NCBI GenBank assembly: GCA_945878725.1
Contig: CAMCTY010000008.1
Coordinates: 25,709 to 89,708 of the forward strand
Length of the DNA: 64,000 nt
Direction: 5' to 3'
Origin: Bifidobacterium breve
GTDB taxonomy: Bacteria > Actinomycetota > Acidimicrobiia > Acidimicrobiales > Acidimicrobilacustridaceae
Positions 52,339 through 60,942 of this stretch are shown here, piece by piece. A program made the position numbers and the translations under genes. Numbering within the stretch: the stretch's first letter is position 1; each line of letters opens with the position of its first letter. Under the pieces are notes generated by a model, which was not told the origin of the DNA, did not search any database, and was given only the letters and a program-made list of their open reading frames with translations.

Positions 52339-53261
52339 CACTTGTTGCCGTAACGCTGTTCAAACACTGAACGAATGCCTTCACGCCAACCGACCTTGCA
52401 CGGTCCAGTGAGGGCGGCCCGACGGGTGTTGTCGGTAACCGAGCCACGCAGAGTCCCTGTTTGTTCCACGACATTGACGACAGGCTCGATGCCGGCCAGT
52501 TCGCCGATGAAGGCACACCATTCCTGGACACTGACGGACTCGTCGCCGGCCCAATTGACGATCGTGGTTTCGGTGGTCGCGCCAGCGAGCAACGCTTCGG
52601 CCTGACTCGTGATGTCGTCGGTGTGGATGGGGTTGTAGATACATGGATCCCAGCGGGTGGTGACGGGCTTGCCGGCCATTAGCGCGTCCATCTGCATGAT
52701 GGGCAGACCACCGGTTCCGTCGGGGCCGTAGCTCGCATTCATACGGGCGATGGTGACGGGCAGGTCGAACATCCGGGCACTCGCACGGGCCACGGCTTCC
52801 TGCGAGATCTTCGACATCGAATAGGTGGGCGAATGAGCGGCGTTGATCTCACCCAACGGATCGGTCTCGTGGAAGACGTGCCACGGATCGCCGTCGACGG
52901 GGGGCCGGTACACGGAATGCGTGGACATTACGAGCGCAGCCTTTGCATTTCGGCAGTGCTGGAGCAACATGCCCGTCCCGACGGCATTGGTTCGGATCGA
53001 GTCGTCGAAGTCGAAACCGGGGACCTGTGCCACCGCAAGGTGCAGGACGTAGGTGAAATCGTCGGGCAACTCGGTGAAGTCGCATTCGCCGAGATCGACT
53101 TTGAGGGTCCTGACGCCGACGTCTTCCACCATCTTCTGGGTCGAAGCATCGGAGAATCGGGCGATACCCCACACCTCATTGTCCTTGGCGAGATCGCGCG
53201 CCATGGGGAATGCGATCTGACCCGCGGGTCCGGTGATCAGGATCTTCTCGTTGCGCAGCAT
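52338..53261 (-). CDS. NAD-dependent epimerase/dehydratase (extended SDR), copy 1
   Basis: A 307-residue extended SDR: ITGPAGQIAFPMARDLAKD (cofactor motif; PAGQIA instead of GATGFIG), STHSVYRPP, catalytic YSMSK in SPTYSMSKISQEAV, and R-MNASYGPDG typical of nucleotide-sugar epimerases. It is clearly related to the next gene upstream (copy 2), with the same order of motifs. Role within the catabolic cluster is unknown; sugar modification or reduction of a CoA intermediate are both possible. Confidence 0.85.
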   Translation of the reverse strand: MLRNEKILITGPAGQIAFPMARDLAKDNEVWGIARFSDASTQKMVEDVGVRTLKVDLGECDFTELPDDFTYVLHLAVAQVPGFDFDDSIRTNAVGTGMLLQHCRNAKAALVMSTHSVYRPPVDGDPWHVFHETDPLGEINAAHSPTYSMSKISQEAVARASARMFDLPVTIARMNASYGPDGTGGLPIMQMDALMAGKPVTTRWDPCIYNPIHTDDITSQAEALLAGATTETTIVNWAGDESVSVQEWCAFIGELAGIEPVVNVVEQTGTLRGSVTDNTRRAALTGPCKVGWREGIRSVFEQRYGNK

Positions 53262-53263
53262 GT

Positions 53264-54190
53264 TCAGCCTTTGAAGAGGTCGGGGAACGAGGTCTCAGCG
53301 TTGTTGCGGAATCCGTCGCGCCACGAGACCGATGGGGTCCAACCGAGGCCGAGCAGCTTCGACGGGTCGATTGGGTTCGGCGGAACGCACGCATCGGTGA
53401 CGACGAGCGGAATCTCGACGCCGGTGAGGGCGGTGAGTTCTGCGGTCCATTCCTCAATACTCACGAGTTCCGGTGCACACCAGTTGTAGATCGGCGTCGG
53501 GACGGCAGCTTGCTCGAGCAGGTACGGGAGACTCGAGAAGATGTCGTCATCGTGCAAGAAGCAGTGGGTGTTAGGCGCATCCGGGCTTATCGGGGTGGGA
53601 ATACCCATCTGGGCAAGCGTGATCATCATTTGCGGCCAGCCATGGTTGGGTCCGTAAGGCACATCGAGGCGGGCGATCACCGAAGGGACTCCGAAGCGAC
53701 GTGACGCGTACTTCACGGCCGTCTCCGCTGCGATCTTTGAGATCGAGTACGTCGGCATGAATCCCATCTTGCGATGGTTGTCGCCGAGCGGGTCAGTCTC
53801 GACGTGGGCGACATGACCATTGGGTTCGTACACGGCACATGACGAGCAGTGGAAGAACGCCTTAACTCCGGCGACCTTTTCAATGAGAAAGGCAACACCT
53901 TCGGCGTTCGCCGCGAGATCCCGATCGAAGTCGTTCGACTTCGCAACGGCCATGTTGATCACGTAGTCGATGTCGCCGGGAATGTTGTCGAAGTCCGCGG
54001 TCTCGAGGTCGATGGCGACGGGGATGACTCCATCAGCTTCAACCTTGGCCCGCGAATCAGCATCGGCAAACCGTGCGGTACCGAAGACGGTGTTGCCGGC
54101 GGCGACGAGCTTGCGTGAGAGAGGACCGGCGACTTGACCGGTGACCCCGGTGAGCAGGATGCGCTGTCCGGTGAGCGGTGCCGGGCTCAT
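53264..54190 (-). CDS. NAD-dependent epimerase/dehydratase (extended SDR), copy 2
   Basis: A 308-residue paralogue of the downstream gene: LTGVTGQVAGPLSRKL, SSCAVYEPN, catalytic YSISK in MPTYSISKIAAETAV and ARLDVPYGPNHG. I use ATG 54190, which overlaps the upstream gene by ATGA; the frame is open further but inside that gene. Two nt separate it from copy 1. Tandem duplication followed by divergence suggests two related substrates or a hetero-oligomer. Confidence 0.85.
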   Translation of the reverse strand: MSPAPLTGQRILLTGVTGQVAGPLSRKLVAAGNTVFGTARFADADSRAKVEADGVIPVAIDLETADFDNIPGDIDYVINMAVAKSNDFDRDLAANAEGVAFLIEKVAGVKAFFHCSSCAVYEPNGHVAHVETDPLGDNHRKMGFMPTYSISKIAAETAVKYASRRFGVPSVIARLDVPYGPNHGWPQMMITLAQMGIPTPISPDAPNTHCFLHDDDIFSSLPYLLEQAAVPTPIYNWCAPELVSIEEWTAELTALTGVEIPLVVTDACVPPNPIDPSKLLGLGWTPSVSWRDGFRNNAETSFPDLFKG

Positions 54191-55005
54191 CGGAGTTGGT
54201 CCGTGAAGTCGTCGGTGCCGAAATTGGTCTGTTGCCACGGAGCGGTCCACACATGGTGGGCGAGTCCGCTGGCTTCCATAGCTGCGCCGATGCGGGCGTA
54301 GCCCTCTTCCCAACCTTCGGCTGAGTCGTGATCGAGGAAGTGGAGCTGCAGGAAACGGTTCGGGCCGGCCGCGGCACGCACAACGTCGGCGGGGGCATCA
54401 TCGGCGAGCGGGATGACGGTGCCGCTGCCCACAAGTTCGGGGCCCCATGGCTTCGACATGGCGTCAGGAAGCCACGTTTCCTTGAACCATGCCTCGACTT
54501 CGGCGTGGGTGTGACCTTCGGCGACATCACCGGCAACAACCACGAGACCGGGATAGCCGTGGTCAAGGGCGAGGTCGATGGTGCAACCGGCGGGCTCGCG
54601 CTGCACGTTCCACTTCATGTCATAGAGAAGCGTGTGGACATGGTCGCGCTCGGCGTACATGCGGCCCTGAGCGTGCAACTTGTTCACGTTCTCGACGTTC
54701 CAGCGGTTGGTCTCTTCGTCGGTGTTCTCGAGCCACCAGTAAACGGCGAGGTAGGAACCGCGGAGAGGATCCGGGGTCATGTCGTTGGTGTCGGTGGAAC
54801 GCAGGTCCTTGAGGCGGCGCGTGGCCACGAACCGGTCGCCGGCGAACACGTTGGGGCCGACGAGGCAGCCGGAGAAGAAATGATCGTGTTCGTACCAGCG
54901 GTTGTACGCGACCTCGTGGCCGGGATGTGGTTCGACCATCGTGAACAAGAAGGTTCCGACCTTGACCGGATAGTCCTTCACATCTGAGAGTTCCTGTGCT
55001 GCCAT
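54187..55005 (-). CDS. Protein of unknown function, two EthD-like halves suspected
   Basis: A 272-residue soluble protein I do not recognise with certainty. The N-terminal half has VGTFLFTMVEPHPGHEVAY then NRWYEHDHFFSG, and the second half VVVAGDVAEGHTHAEVEAWFKETWLP, each resembling a small alpha/beta barrel module of the EthD/antibiotic-monooxygenase-like type in which acidic and His residues follow the first strand. This two-module reading is inference. Translationally coupled (ATGA) to epimerase copy 2. No signal peptide. Confidence 0.7.
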   Translation of the reverse strand: MAAQELSDVKDYPVKVGTFLFTMVEPHPGHEVAYNRWYEHDHFFSGCLVGPNVFAGDRFVATRRLKDLRSTDTNDMTPDPLRGSYLAVYWWLENTDEETNRWNVENVNKLHAQGRMYAERDHVHTLLYDMKWNVQREPAGCTIDLALDHGYPGLVVVAGDVAEGHTHAEVEAWFKETWLPDAMSKPWGPELVGSGTVIPLADDAPADVVRAAAGPNRFLQLHFLDHDSAEGWEEGYARIGAAMEASGLAHHVWTAPWQQTNFGTDDFTDQLR

Positions 55006-55116
55006 TGTTCCCCCTGAAAACGGTATGGAAAGGAAACGTTAGTCGCCGGACCTGTCGCACCTATCGGGGCCGGGGGCTAACCCAAGCAAGCGCAGCCGTG
55101 CCGCTTTGATCCGAGT

Positions 55117-56028
55117 TCAGCGGGCGAGCAGGGGCCCGACCAGCGTGCCGAAAGCTTCGATCTGCTCGGCGTATTCGCCGGCGCTGTCGGTATCGAACTT
55201 GACCTGGAGTTGGTTCACGGCGAGCGGCGTTTCGGCGAGGATCGCCTCGGCGATCTGCTCAGGTGATCCCGAATAACAAGGCTGACGACGCTCACCCTTC
55301 GGGGTTCCCACGTAGATGTACGGAATGACGACATGGCCAATGGCGATCGGGTCATTGCCTCGGCCGACGGCATCGCGTTGTGCGAGGAGATAGTCGATGG
55401 ATTCCTGGGTGGCTGGTCCCTGTGGGAGCCAGCCTTCGTTGCGAGCGGCGCGGCGGATTGCCGGCTTGGACGAACCGCCGACCCAGATCGGTGGCCGCGG
55501 CGATTGTGCGGGGCGGGGGAGGGAGCCCATGTCGTCGACGTAGGTGTTCTCAAGTGCGTCGGCAAAGGCCAGCACATCGCGATCGAGGAGCGCGCCGCGG
55601 TCGGCGAATGAAACGCCGAGGGCATCGAACTCGGCTTCCACGTGGCCGGCCCCGATGCCGGCGATGGCGCGGCCTGCGGAAAGATGATCGAGGGTTTGGA
55701 ATCCCTTGGCCGAAACAAGCGGATGACGATACGAGAGCACGTACACGTGGCTCAGCAGGTTGACGTTCGTTGTCGCCGATGCGAGGAATCCGAGTGTGGT
55801 CAGACAGTCCTGCCACCACAGGCCCATGGCGGCAGCCTTGTCACGGGGAATCACAACGTGATCGCACACGGCGACGTAGAAGTATCCGCTTCGATCGGCG
55901 GCACGAGCGATCTCGAGAAGGTCGGTCGGTGTCGCCGATGATTCCCATGCGGCGGCGTAGAGCGAGCTCTGGGACTGGATCGGCAATTGCGTGCCGTAGA
56001 CGATGGAACCTTCGGAAATTTCGAGCAT
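55117..56028 (-). CDS. LLM-class (luciferase-like) F420-dependent oxidoreductase
   Basis: A 303-residue luciferase-like TIM barrel: YGTQLPIQSQ, ARAADRSGYFYVAVCDHVVIP, TTLGFLASATTNVNL, HPLVSAKGFQTLDHLSAGRAIAGIGAGH (the FQTLDHLSxGR motif of F420-dependent enzymes) and PPIWVGGSSKPAIRRAAR. ATG 56028 is chosen over an earlier codon that adds 20 non-conserved residues. About 110 nt separate it from the next gene in the run. Different subgroup from the protein at 34575. Confidence 0.88.
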   Translation of the reverse strand: MLEISEGSIVYGTQLPIQSQSSLYAAAWESSATPTDLLEIARAADRSGYFYVAVCDHVVIPRDKAAAMGLWWQDCLTTLGFLASATTNVNLLSHVYVLSYRHPLVSAKGFQTLDHLSAGRAIAGIGAGHVEAEFDALGVSFADRGALLDRDVLAFADALENTYVDDMGSLPRPAQSPRPPIWVGGSSKPAIRRAARNEGWLPQGPATQESIDYLLAQRDAVGRGNDPIAIGHVVIPYIYVGTPKGERRQPCYSGSPEQIAEAILAETPLAVNQLQVKFDTDSAGEYAEQIEAFGTLVGPLLAR

Positions 56029-56057
56029 GAACTCGACTTTAGTTTCCGACGCGACGG

Positions 56058-56840
56058 TCAAAGACCGAGGAAGGAACCGCCATCGCACACGATGGTCTGG
56101 CCGCTTACATAGCTGGCGTCAGGTCCGGCGAGAAAAGCCACCACGCCACCGATGTCGGAAACCGGATCGCCGATACGTCCGAGTGGCGTCCGCGCTTCGA
56201 TGGCGCCCCGCAATGTGGGGACCTGAGCGAAGGCACCTGCAAGCGCGGGAGTCTCCGCGACGGGAGCGATGCAGTTGACGGTGATGCCGTGCGGTCCCCA
56301 TTCGCGAGCGAGGCTCTTGGCTATCGCTCGTTGCGCGGCCTTAGCCGGCGAGTAGAGAGGGATGTTCGCGCTCCCTTCGACTCCCGACGGTGACGTGACA
56401 AGGATCAGACGTCCTGCATCACTTGCGTCGAGATGAGGGAATGCCGCCTGTGCGCACCAGAAACCCGCCCACGCTGAGGTGTAGGACATCTGGAACCAGG
56501 CATCGGGCGGTGTTTCTTCGAGTCGGCTCGCAATACCGCCGGCGAACGCGTTGTGGACCATGACATCGAGTCCCCCGTAGTTCGCAACGGTGAGGGCGAC
56601 ACATTCCTCAATAGAAGCGCGAGTGGTGACGTCGGTGACAATGCATTCGGCGATACCACCGGACTCGCGAATCGCCTGTGCGACAGGCTCACCGGTTGCG
56701 GCGCGTCGGGCAGCAATCACAACTGATGCGCCATCGGAGGCGAGTTTCATTGCGATCCCTTCGCCCACACCTTGGCCGGCGCCGGTAACGATTGCGACGC
56801 GTCCTGCGAGTCGTTGTGACGGGTTCGAGTTCACATCCAT
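56058..56840 (-). CDS. Short-chain dehydrogenase/reductase (active-site complete)
   Basis: A 260-residue SDR with TGAGQGVGEGIAMKLASDGA (cofactor motif), a VHNAFAGG strand, a Ser in VTSPSGVEG, catalytic YSPAK in NIPLYSPAKAAQRA and YVSGQTIVCDGGSFLG at the C-terminus as in FabG-like enzymes. Its first 10 nt overlap the end of the upstream degenerate SDR, so the two are translated together and may assemble as a heteromer. Confidence 0.9.
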   Translation of the reverse strand: MDVNSNPSQRLAGRVAIVTGAGQGVGEGIAMKLASDGASVVIAARRAATGEPVAQAIRESGGIAECIVTDVTTRASIEECVALTVANYGGLDVMVHNAFAGGIASRLEETPPDAWFQMSYTSAWAGFWCAQAAFPHLDASDAGRLILVTSPSGVEGSANIPLYSPAKAAQRAIAKSLAREWGPHGITVNCIAPVAETPALAGAFAQVPTLRGAIEARTPLGRIGDPVSDIGGVVAFLAGPDASYVSGQTIVCDGGSFLGL

Positions 56841-57466
56841 GATCCACCATCCACAGTGAGGGCCTGACCGGCAAGATTGTGTGCGGCTTCGCTGCACAGG
56901 AACGCAAGCACCGGCCCAGCCGATGCCTCGGGACGTGCGGGGGTCGCGATTGAAACCGGACCGGCGGCGACGGGATCGGCCAGGACAAGCGCGGGGGAGA
57001 TGGCGAGCGAGTTCACGGCAATGCCTTCCGGACCCCACTGGCGCGCCGCCGACTTCGCAAGGATGTGGACGCCCTCGGCAGCAGCGGCCCAATGCGAGTA
57101 ACCGGCGCCGCCAGTGAACGCGGTGGTCGGAAAGGTGAGCACGATGCAACCCCGACCGTTGCGGAACGACAAGCGGGCTTGCGTGCACGCAGCAACGGCG
57201 CTGTCCATCGTCTGCTGCCAGGCCTCGTCGAACTCGTCGTCTCGGAGCTCGGCCATTGCAACGGGTTTCATGACGGCGGCATCCCACGGTGCGAAGACCA
57301 GTGCATCAAGATCGCTCACGGGAGAGCCCGAACTGGAATCGACGATCTCGGCTCCGCAGTCGGCAAGATCCTCGGCAAAAGTCCGGGCCAGCGGGCCGGA
57401 TCCGAGGATGCGTATCCGTCTACCGGCGATGCCGGGATCGATCGCCGGCGTGGGGAGAGTGCTCAT
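56831..57466 (-). CDS. Degenerate SDR-fold protein lacking the catalytic Lys
   Basis: A 211-residue SDR-like protein, shorter than its neighbour. The cofactor loop is GSGPLAR rather than GxxxGxG, and the catalytic motif reads GYSHWAAAAEG: the Tyr is kept but the Lys four residues later is Ala. The distal part, SAARQWGPEGIAVNSLAISPAL and NLAGQALTVDGGSWM, is good SDR sequence. It is probably not active alone; pairing with the overlapping intact SDR is likely by analogy with two-subunit SDRs such as BbsCD. ATG 57466 follows GAGGTG; GTG 57475 is an alternative. Confidence 0.8.
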   Translation of the reverse strand: MSTLPTPAIDPGIAGRRIRILGSGPLARTFAEDLADCGAEIVDSSSGSPVSDLDALVFAPWDAAVMKPVAMAELRDDEFDEAWQQTMDSAVAACTQARLSFRNGRGCIVLTFPTTAFTGGAGYSHWAAAAEGVHILAKSAARQWGPEGIAVNSLAISPALVLADPVAAGPVSIATPARPEASAGPVLAFLCSEAAHNLAGQALTVDGGSWM

Positions 57467-57525
57467 GAATGCCACCTCGAGTGGGGTTCGGATTCGGTCA
57501 TGGAAAACATTCTGGCTCGGCTTGT

Positions 57526-57539
57526 GTGACTTCGATCAC
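57526..57539. promoter_or_regulatory. CRP/FNR-type palindrome before the second acyl-CoA dehydrogenase pair
   Basis: GTGACTTCGATCAC (TGTGA-N6-TCAC with the preceding T). It ends 7 bp before a TACTCT -10 element, so it would overlap the -35 region and more likely repress than activate. Confidence 0.5.
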
Positions 57540-57559
57540 CTGTTGCTACTCTCAGCGCC

Positions 57560-58735
57560 ATGGAGATCGGATACACACCAGAACAGGAAGCCCTTCGCGA
57601 AGAGCTTCGCACCTATTACAGCAATCTTCTCGATGACCAGACCGTGGATGACATTTCACGCGCCCATGGCATCGGCGAAGCCACCAAGCGTGTCTGGAAG
57701 CAGATGTGCACCGACGGTTGGGCCGGTATCGGCTGGCCGAAGGAGTACGGCGGTCAGGCCCGAGGCCCAATCGACCAGTTCATCTTCTTTGACGAGTCCA
57801 TGCGTGCAGGCGCTCCGGTGCCGATGCTCACGCTGAACACCGTCGGCCCGACCATCATGAACTACGGCACCGATTGGCAGAAAGAGGAGTTCCTCGGCCC
57901 GATCCTCGCCGGCGACATTCACTTCTGCATCGGTTACTCCGAGCCCCAGGCCGGAACCGACCTTGCCGCCCTTCAGACCCGCGCAGTTCGCGACGGCGAT
58001 GAGTACATCATCAATGGTCAGAAGATGTGGACCAGCCTCGCCGGCGGCGCCGACTACTGCTGGCTTGCCGTGCGTACTGATCCCGAAGCCAAGAAGCACA
58101 AGGGCATCTCGGTGATCATCGTCCCGATGGACACGCCTGGCATCACGATCCAGCCTCTTCACCTCATGGGCGAGCACGACATCAACGCCACGTTCTTCGA
58201 CGATGTGCGCGTGCCAGTCAAGTACCTCGTTGGCGAAGAGAACGGTGGTTGGGGACTCATTACCAACCAGCTCAACCACGAGCGCGTAACCCTCTGCTCG
58301 AGCGGTATGCCCGAGCGTCTCCTTACTGACGTGCGCGAGTGGGCCCAAAACACCCTGCTTCCCGATGGCCGTCGTGTCATCGATCAGGAATGGGTCCAGA
58401 TGAACCTCGCCAAGGGTCACGCCAAGCTTGAATACCTGCGCCTCGCCAACTGGAAGGTGGCGTGGTCGGCCAGCACCGAGAAGCTGCACCCGGCTGATGC
58501 GTCCAGCGTCAAGGTGTTCGGCACCGAGTTCTATCTCGACCTCTACGAACTTCTCATGGAGATCATCGGACCGATCGCGTACGTCGATTCCGACTCCCCG
58601 GAAGCAATTCTGCGCAGCCGACTCGAAACCGGAATCCGCGGCACCATCATCCTCACCTTCGGTGGCGGAACCAACGAACTGCAGCGAGATCTCATCGCCA
58701 TGTTCGGTCTTGGTTTCCCTCGGTCGGCTCGATAA
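57560..58735 (+). CDS. Acyl-CoA dehydrogenase, larger subunit type (second pair)
   Basis: A 391-residue acyl-CoA dehydrogenase: YTPEQEALREELRTY at the start, GWPKEYGG, GYSEPQAGTDLAALQTRA, KMWTSLAGGADYCWLAVRTD, and the C-terminal TFGGGTNELQRDLIAMFGLG motif. Typical of the actinobacterial FadE type acting in pairs. ATG 57560 lies 7 nt after TACTCT, consistent with leaderless transcription. The partner subunit starts 19 nt downstream. Divergent from the SDR/epimerase run. Confidence 0.93.
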   Translation: MEIGYTPEQEALREELRTYYSNLLDDQTVDDISRAHGIGEATKRVWKQMCTDGWAGIGWPKEYGGQARGPIDQFIFFDESMRAGAPVPMLTLNTVGPTIMNYGTDWQKEEFLGPILAGDIHFCIGYSEPQAGTDLAALQTRAVRDGDEYIINGQKMWTSLAGGADYCWLAVRTDPEAKKHKGISVIIVPMDTPGITIQPLHLMGEHDINATFFDDVRVPVKYLVGEENGGWGLITNQLNHERVTLCSSGMPERLLTDVREWAQNTLLPDGRRVIDQEWVQMNLAKGHAKLEYLRLANWKVAWSASTEKLHPADASSVKVFGTEFYLDLYELLMEIIGPIAYVDSDSPEAILRSRLETGIRGTIILTFGGGTNELQRDLIAMFGLGFPRSAR

Positions 58736-58754
58736 GTAGTAAAGGACGACACAC

Positions 58755-59810
58755 ATGGATTTCTCTTTCACTTCAGATCAGGAAGAACTGCGGGCGCTTA
58801 CAAACCGCGTGTTGACCGATCGCTGCACGATGGAACGCCTGAAGGAGATCGAGGGTGGCTCCGGAGTCGATCTCGAACTCTGGCGTGAACTCGCCGAACT
58901 CGGCATCGTCGGAATCGGTATGCCCGAGTCCGAGGGTGGCGCTGGTCTCGGTTTCACCGAGGTGGCGATCGTTCTCGAAGAGGTCGGTCGTGCGGTCGCA
59001 CAGATCCCGGCTCTCCCCGTCATGGGAATGGCAGCACCTTTCCTTGCCGAGCACGCCCCGCAGCTCCTTGCCGGTCTTGCCTCAGGCGAACGAATCGTCA
59101 CCGTTGCCCTTCACGAACTCGTCGGCGAGGTTCATCAGCCGGCGCTCGTGGCCACCGGTGATGTTCTCGATGGCGTCAAGGTGTGCGTTCCCTTCGGAAC
59201 GGTTGCTGATGCGTTCATCGTTTCCGCCGCCGACGGCATGTACTTCATTGCGGCCGACTCTCCCGGTGTCACCATTGAACGTCAGGACGCCACTGATGGC
59301 ATCCCGGACGCAAAGGTCACCTTCAAGGGTGCAGTTGCGCAGCGAGTGGCCGGGCGTGACACGCTCAGTCGCCTCATCGAATACGGACAGGCCTCGCAGT
59401 CACTGCTCATGGCCGGCGTAACCGCTAAGGCCCTCGAGATGACCGCCGAATACGTCAAGGAGCGCGTGCAGTTCGATCGTCAGATCGCCACGTTCCAGGC
59501 CGTTGCTCAGCGTGCCGCCGATGCCCGCATTGATTCCGATGCGATCAAGCTCACCGCTTGGTCGGCAGCGATCCGTCTCGACGACGGATTGCCTGCCGGC
59601 GAGCATGCCGCGTCGGCCAAGTACTGGGCCGCCGAAGGTGGTCAGCGTGTTGTGCGTGCGTGCGTACATCTCCACGGTGGTGTCGGCGTTGACCGCGACT
59701 ACCCGCTGCACCGCTACTACCTGTGGGCAAAGAAGCAGGAGCTGTTCCTTGGTGGAACGACACAGAGCCTGATGCATCTCGGTAAGTTGCTCGCAGATAC
59801 GCCTGTCTGA
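58755..59810 (+). CDS. Acyl-CoA dehydrogenase, smaller subunit type (second pair)
   Basis: A 351-residue homologue: FTSDQEELRALTNRVL, GMPESEGGAGLGFTEVAIVLEEVGRAVA, a reduced beta domain, ERVQFDRQIATFQAVAQRAAD and VHLHGGVGVDRDYPLHRYYLWAKKQEL. Same small/large arrangement as at 37457-39627 but in the opposite order. AAAGGA precedes the ATG. A strong hairpin follows the stop. Confidence 0.9.
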   Translation: MDFSFTSDQEELRALTNRVLTDRCTMERLKEIEGGSGVDLELWRELAELGIVGIGMPESEGGAGLGFTEVAIVLEEVGRAVAQIPALPVMGMAAPFLAEHAPQLLAGLASGERIVTVALHELVGEVHQPALVATGDVLDGVKVCVPFGTVADAFIVSAADGMYFIAADSPGVTIERQDATDGIPDAKVTFKGAVAQRVAGRDTLSRLIEYGQASQSLLMAGVTAKALEMTAEYVKERVQFDRQIATFQAVAQRAADARIDSDAIKLTAWSAAIRLDDGLPAGEHAASAKYWAAEGGQRVVRACVHLHGGVGVDRDYPLHRYYLWAKKQELFLGGTTQSLMHLGKLLADTPV

Positions 59811-59834
59811 GCAACATCAATAACGTAGATAGAA

Positions 59835-59864
59835 CGAAGGCCCGGGCATATGCCCGGGCCTTCG
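59835..59864 (+). terminator. Terminator after the second acyl-CoA dehydrogenase pair
   Basis: A 30-bp perfect palindrome: stem CGAAGGCCCGGGC with ATAT loop. The 13-bp stem is identical to that of the nrdJ terminator at 25903. It sits between convergent genes, so it may work both ways. Confidence 0.9.
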
Positions 59865-59880
59865 TCATGAACGAGGCGAC

Positions 59881-60888
59881 TCAGTACGCCGGAGGCCCGG
59901 GAGGTGGACCTTGCGGAGGTCCTTCGGGCCGTGCTGACCCTTGCGGCCGAGGTTGCCCTTGCTGACCCTGCATCGGGGGCATTTCCGCCGCCGCGTTTCC
60001 TGTTTGGGTTGTTGCCGTTCCGGCAAGGCAACCAATGATGTATGGAAACTGTGTGGGAGTCAGGTGGTAAGCATACGTTCCGTCGGCCTCGATCCGACCG
60101 TTGCATGCATCAAGTGTTCCAGCGTCTGCGCCCCCGCCCCCGCTAAAGGAGTACGCCTTCCAGACATACGACTTGGAATCTCCGGTCTTGGTGTACCCAC
60201 TCTTCGCAAGCGTTGTTTGTGTGCAGTTTGCGTCGAGGCAGATCACCGAGTTGTAGATCGGGAATCCGTCAATGGCGAAGCCAACGAGTTGCGAGGTTTG
60301 GAAATTACAGGCGGCGTCGGTGTAGATGATCGTGTGAAGGTGGTACTCCGAACTCGGTCCTGTATGTCCACCGCAGTAATCAACGATTCCGTTTCCTACC
60401 GGATCGCCGTAGGCGTCGGCCTCAGGCATCGGTCCCTCAGTCGGTCCGTAGATGGCGATGCCGGTCACGGTGAAACCAAGCGTTCCCAATCGATTTTCGA
60501 TCGATGTTGGCGATGCCGCCTTGGTTGGTTTCAGCGGAATCTTCCAGGTGAAGTTCCGCGGTGCCAGCGCGTTGGGAGTTATCGCCACGAACTCGTAGGA
60601 GATCATGTTGTTTGACGTGACGGTCACGTCGGTGTCGCTGCACACAACGGTCACTTTTGGTGCGGCGTAATTGGCGCCAGCGCTGGTGCCGCTGAGGTCC
60701 GGAAATGCGCTACTTGGGCACGTGCCAAACGCGGGGTGAGCCGTCGGCGAGTTGGTGCCGCCCACTGTCGTCGTGGACGAGGACGCCGAGTCACCTGTTG
60801 AGTTCGTGGTTGAACTCGCACATGCGAGTGCGCCGGCAATGAGAACAAACAGAAGTGGCAGAAGCGTGGCACGGCGTCGGTTTCGCAT
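59881..60888 (-). CDS. Exported YHYH-domain protein
   Basis: A 335-residue secreted protein. The N-terminus is a signal peptide with a weak lipobox (ALAC at about residue 23) followed by a Ser/Thr stretch. The YHYH domain is shown by CGGHTGPSSEYHLHT, GFAIDGFPIYN and GTYAYHLTPTQFPYIIGCLAG (about residues 172-290); several Cys could form disulfides. The C-terminus is rich in Pro, Gln and Gly. The family is widespread in environmental bacteria with no settled function. It ends just after the shared terminator. Confidence 0.83.
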   Translation of the reverse strand: MRNRRRATLLPLLFVLIAGALACASSTTNSTGDSASSSTTTVGGTNSPTAHPAFGTCPSSAFPDLSGTSAGANYAAPKVTVVCSDTDVTVTSNNMISYEFVAITPNALAPRNFTWKIPLKPTKAASPTSIENRLGTLGFTVTGIAIYGPTEGPMPEADAYGDPVGNGIVDYCGGHTGPSSEYHLHTIIYTDAACNFQTSQLVGFAIDGFPIYNSVICLDANCTQTTLAKSGYTKTGDSKSYVWKAYSFSGGGGADAGTLDACNGRIEADGTYAYHLTPTQFPYIIGCLAGTATTQTGNAAAEMPPMQGQQGQPRPQGSARPEGPPQGPPPGPPAY

Positions 60889-60942
60889 CCGCCGACTATT
60901 CCACGTTCTGGTAACGAATGAGTAAGCCGAAGCCAGTTGCCC

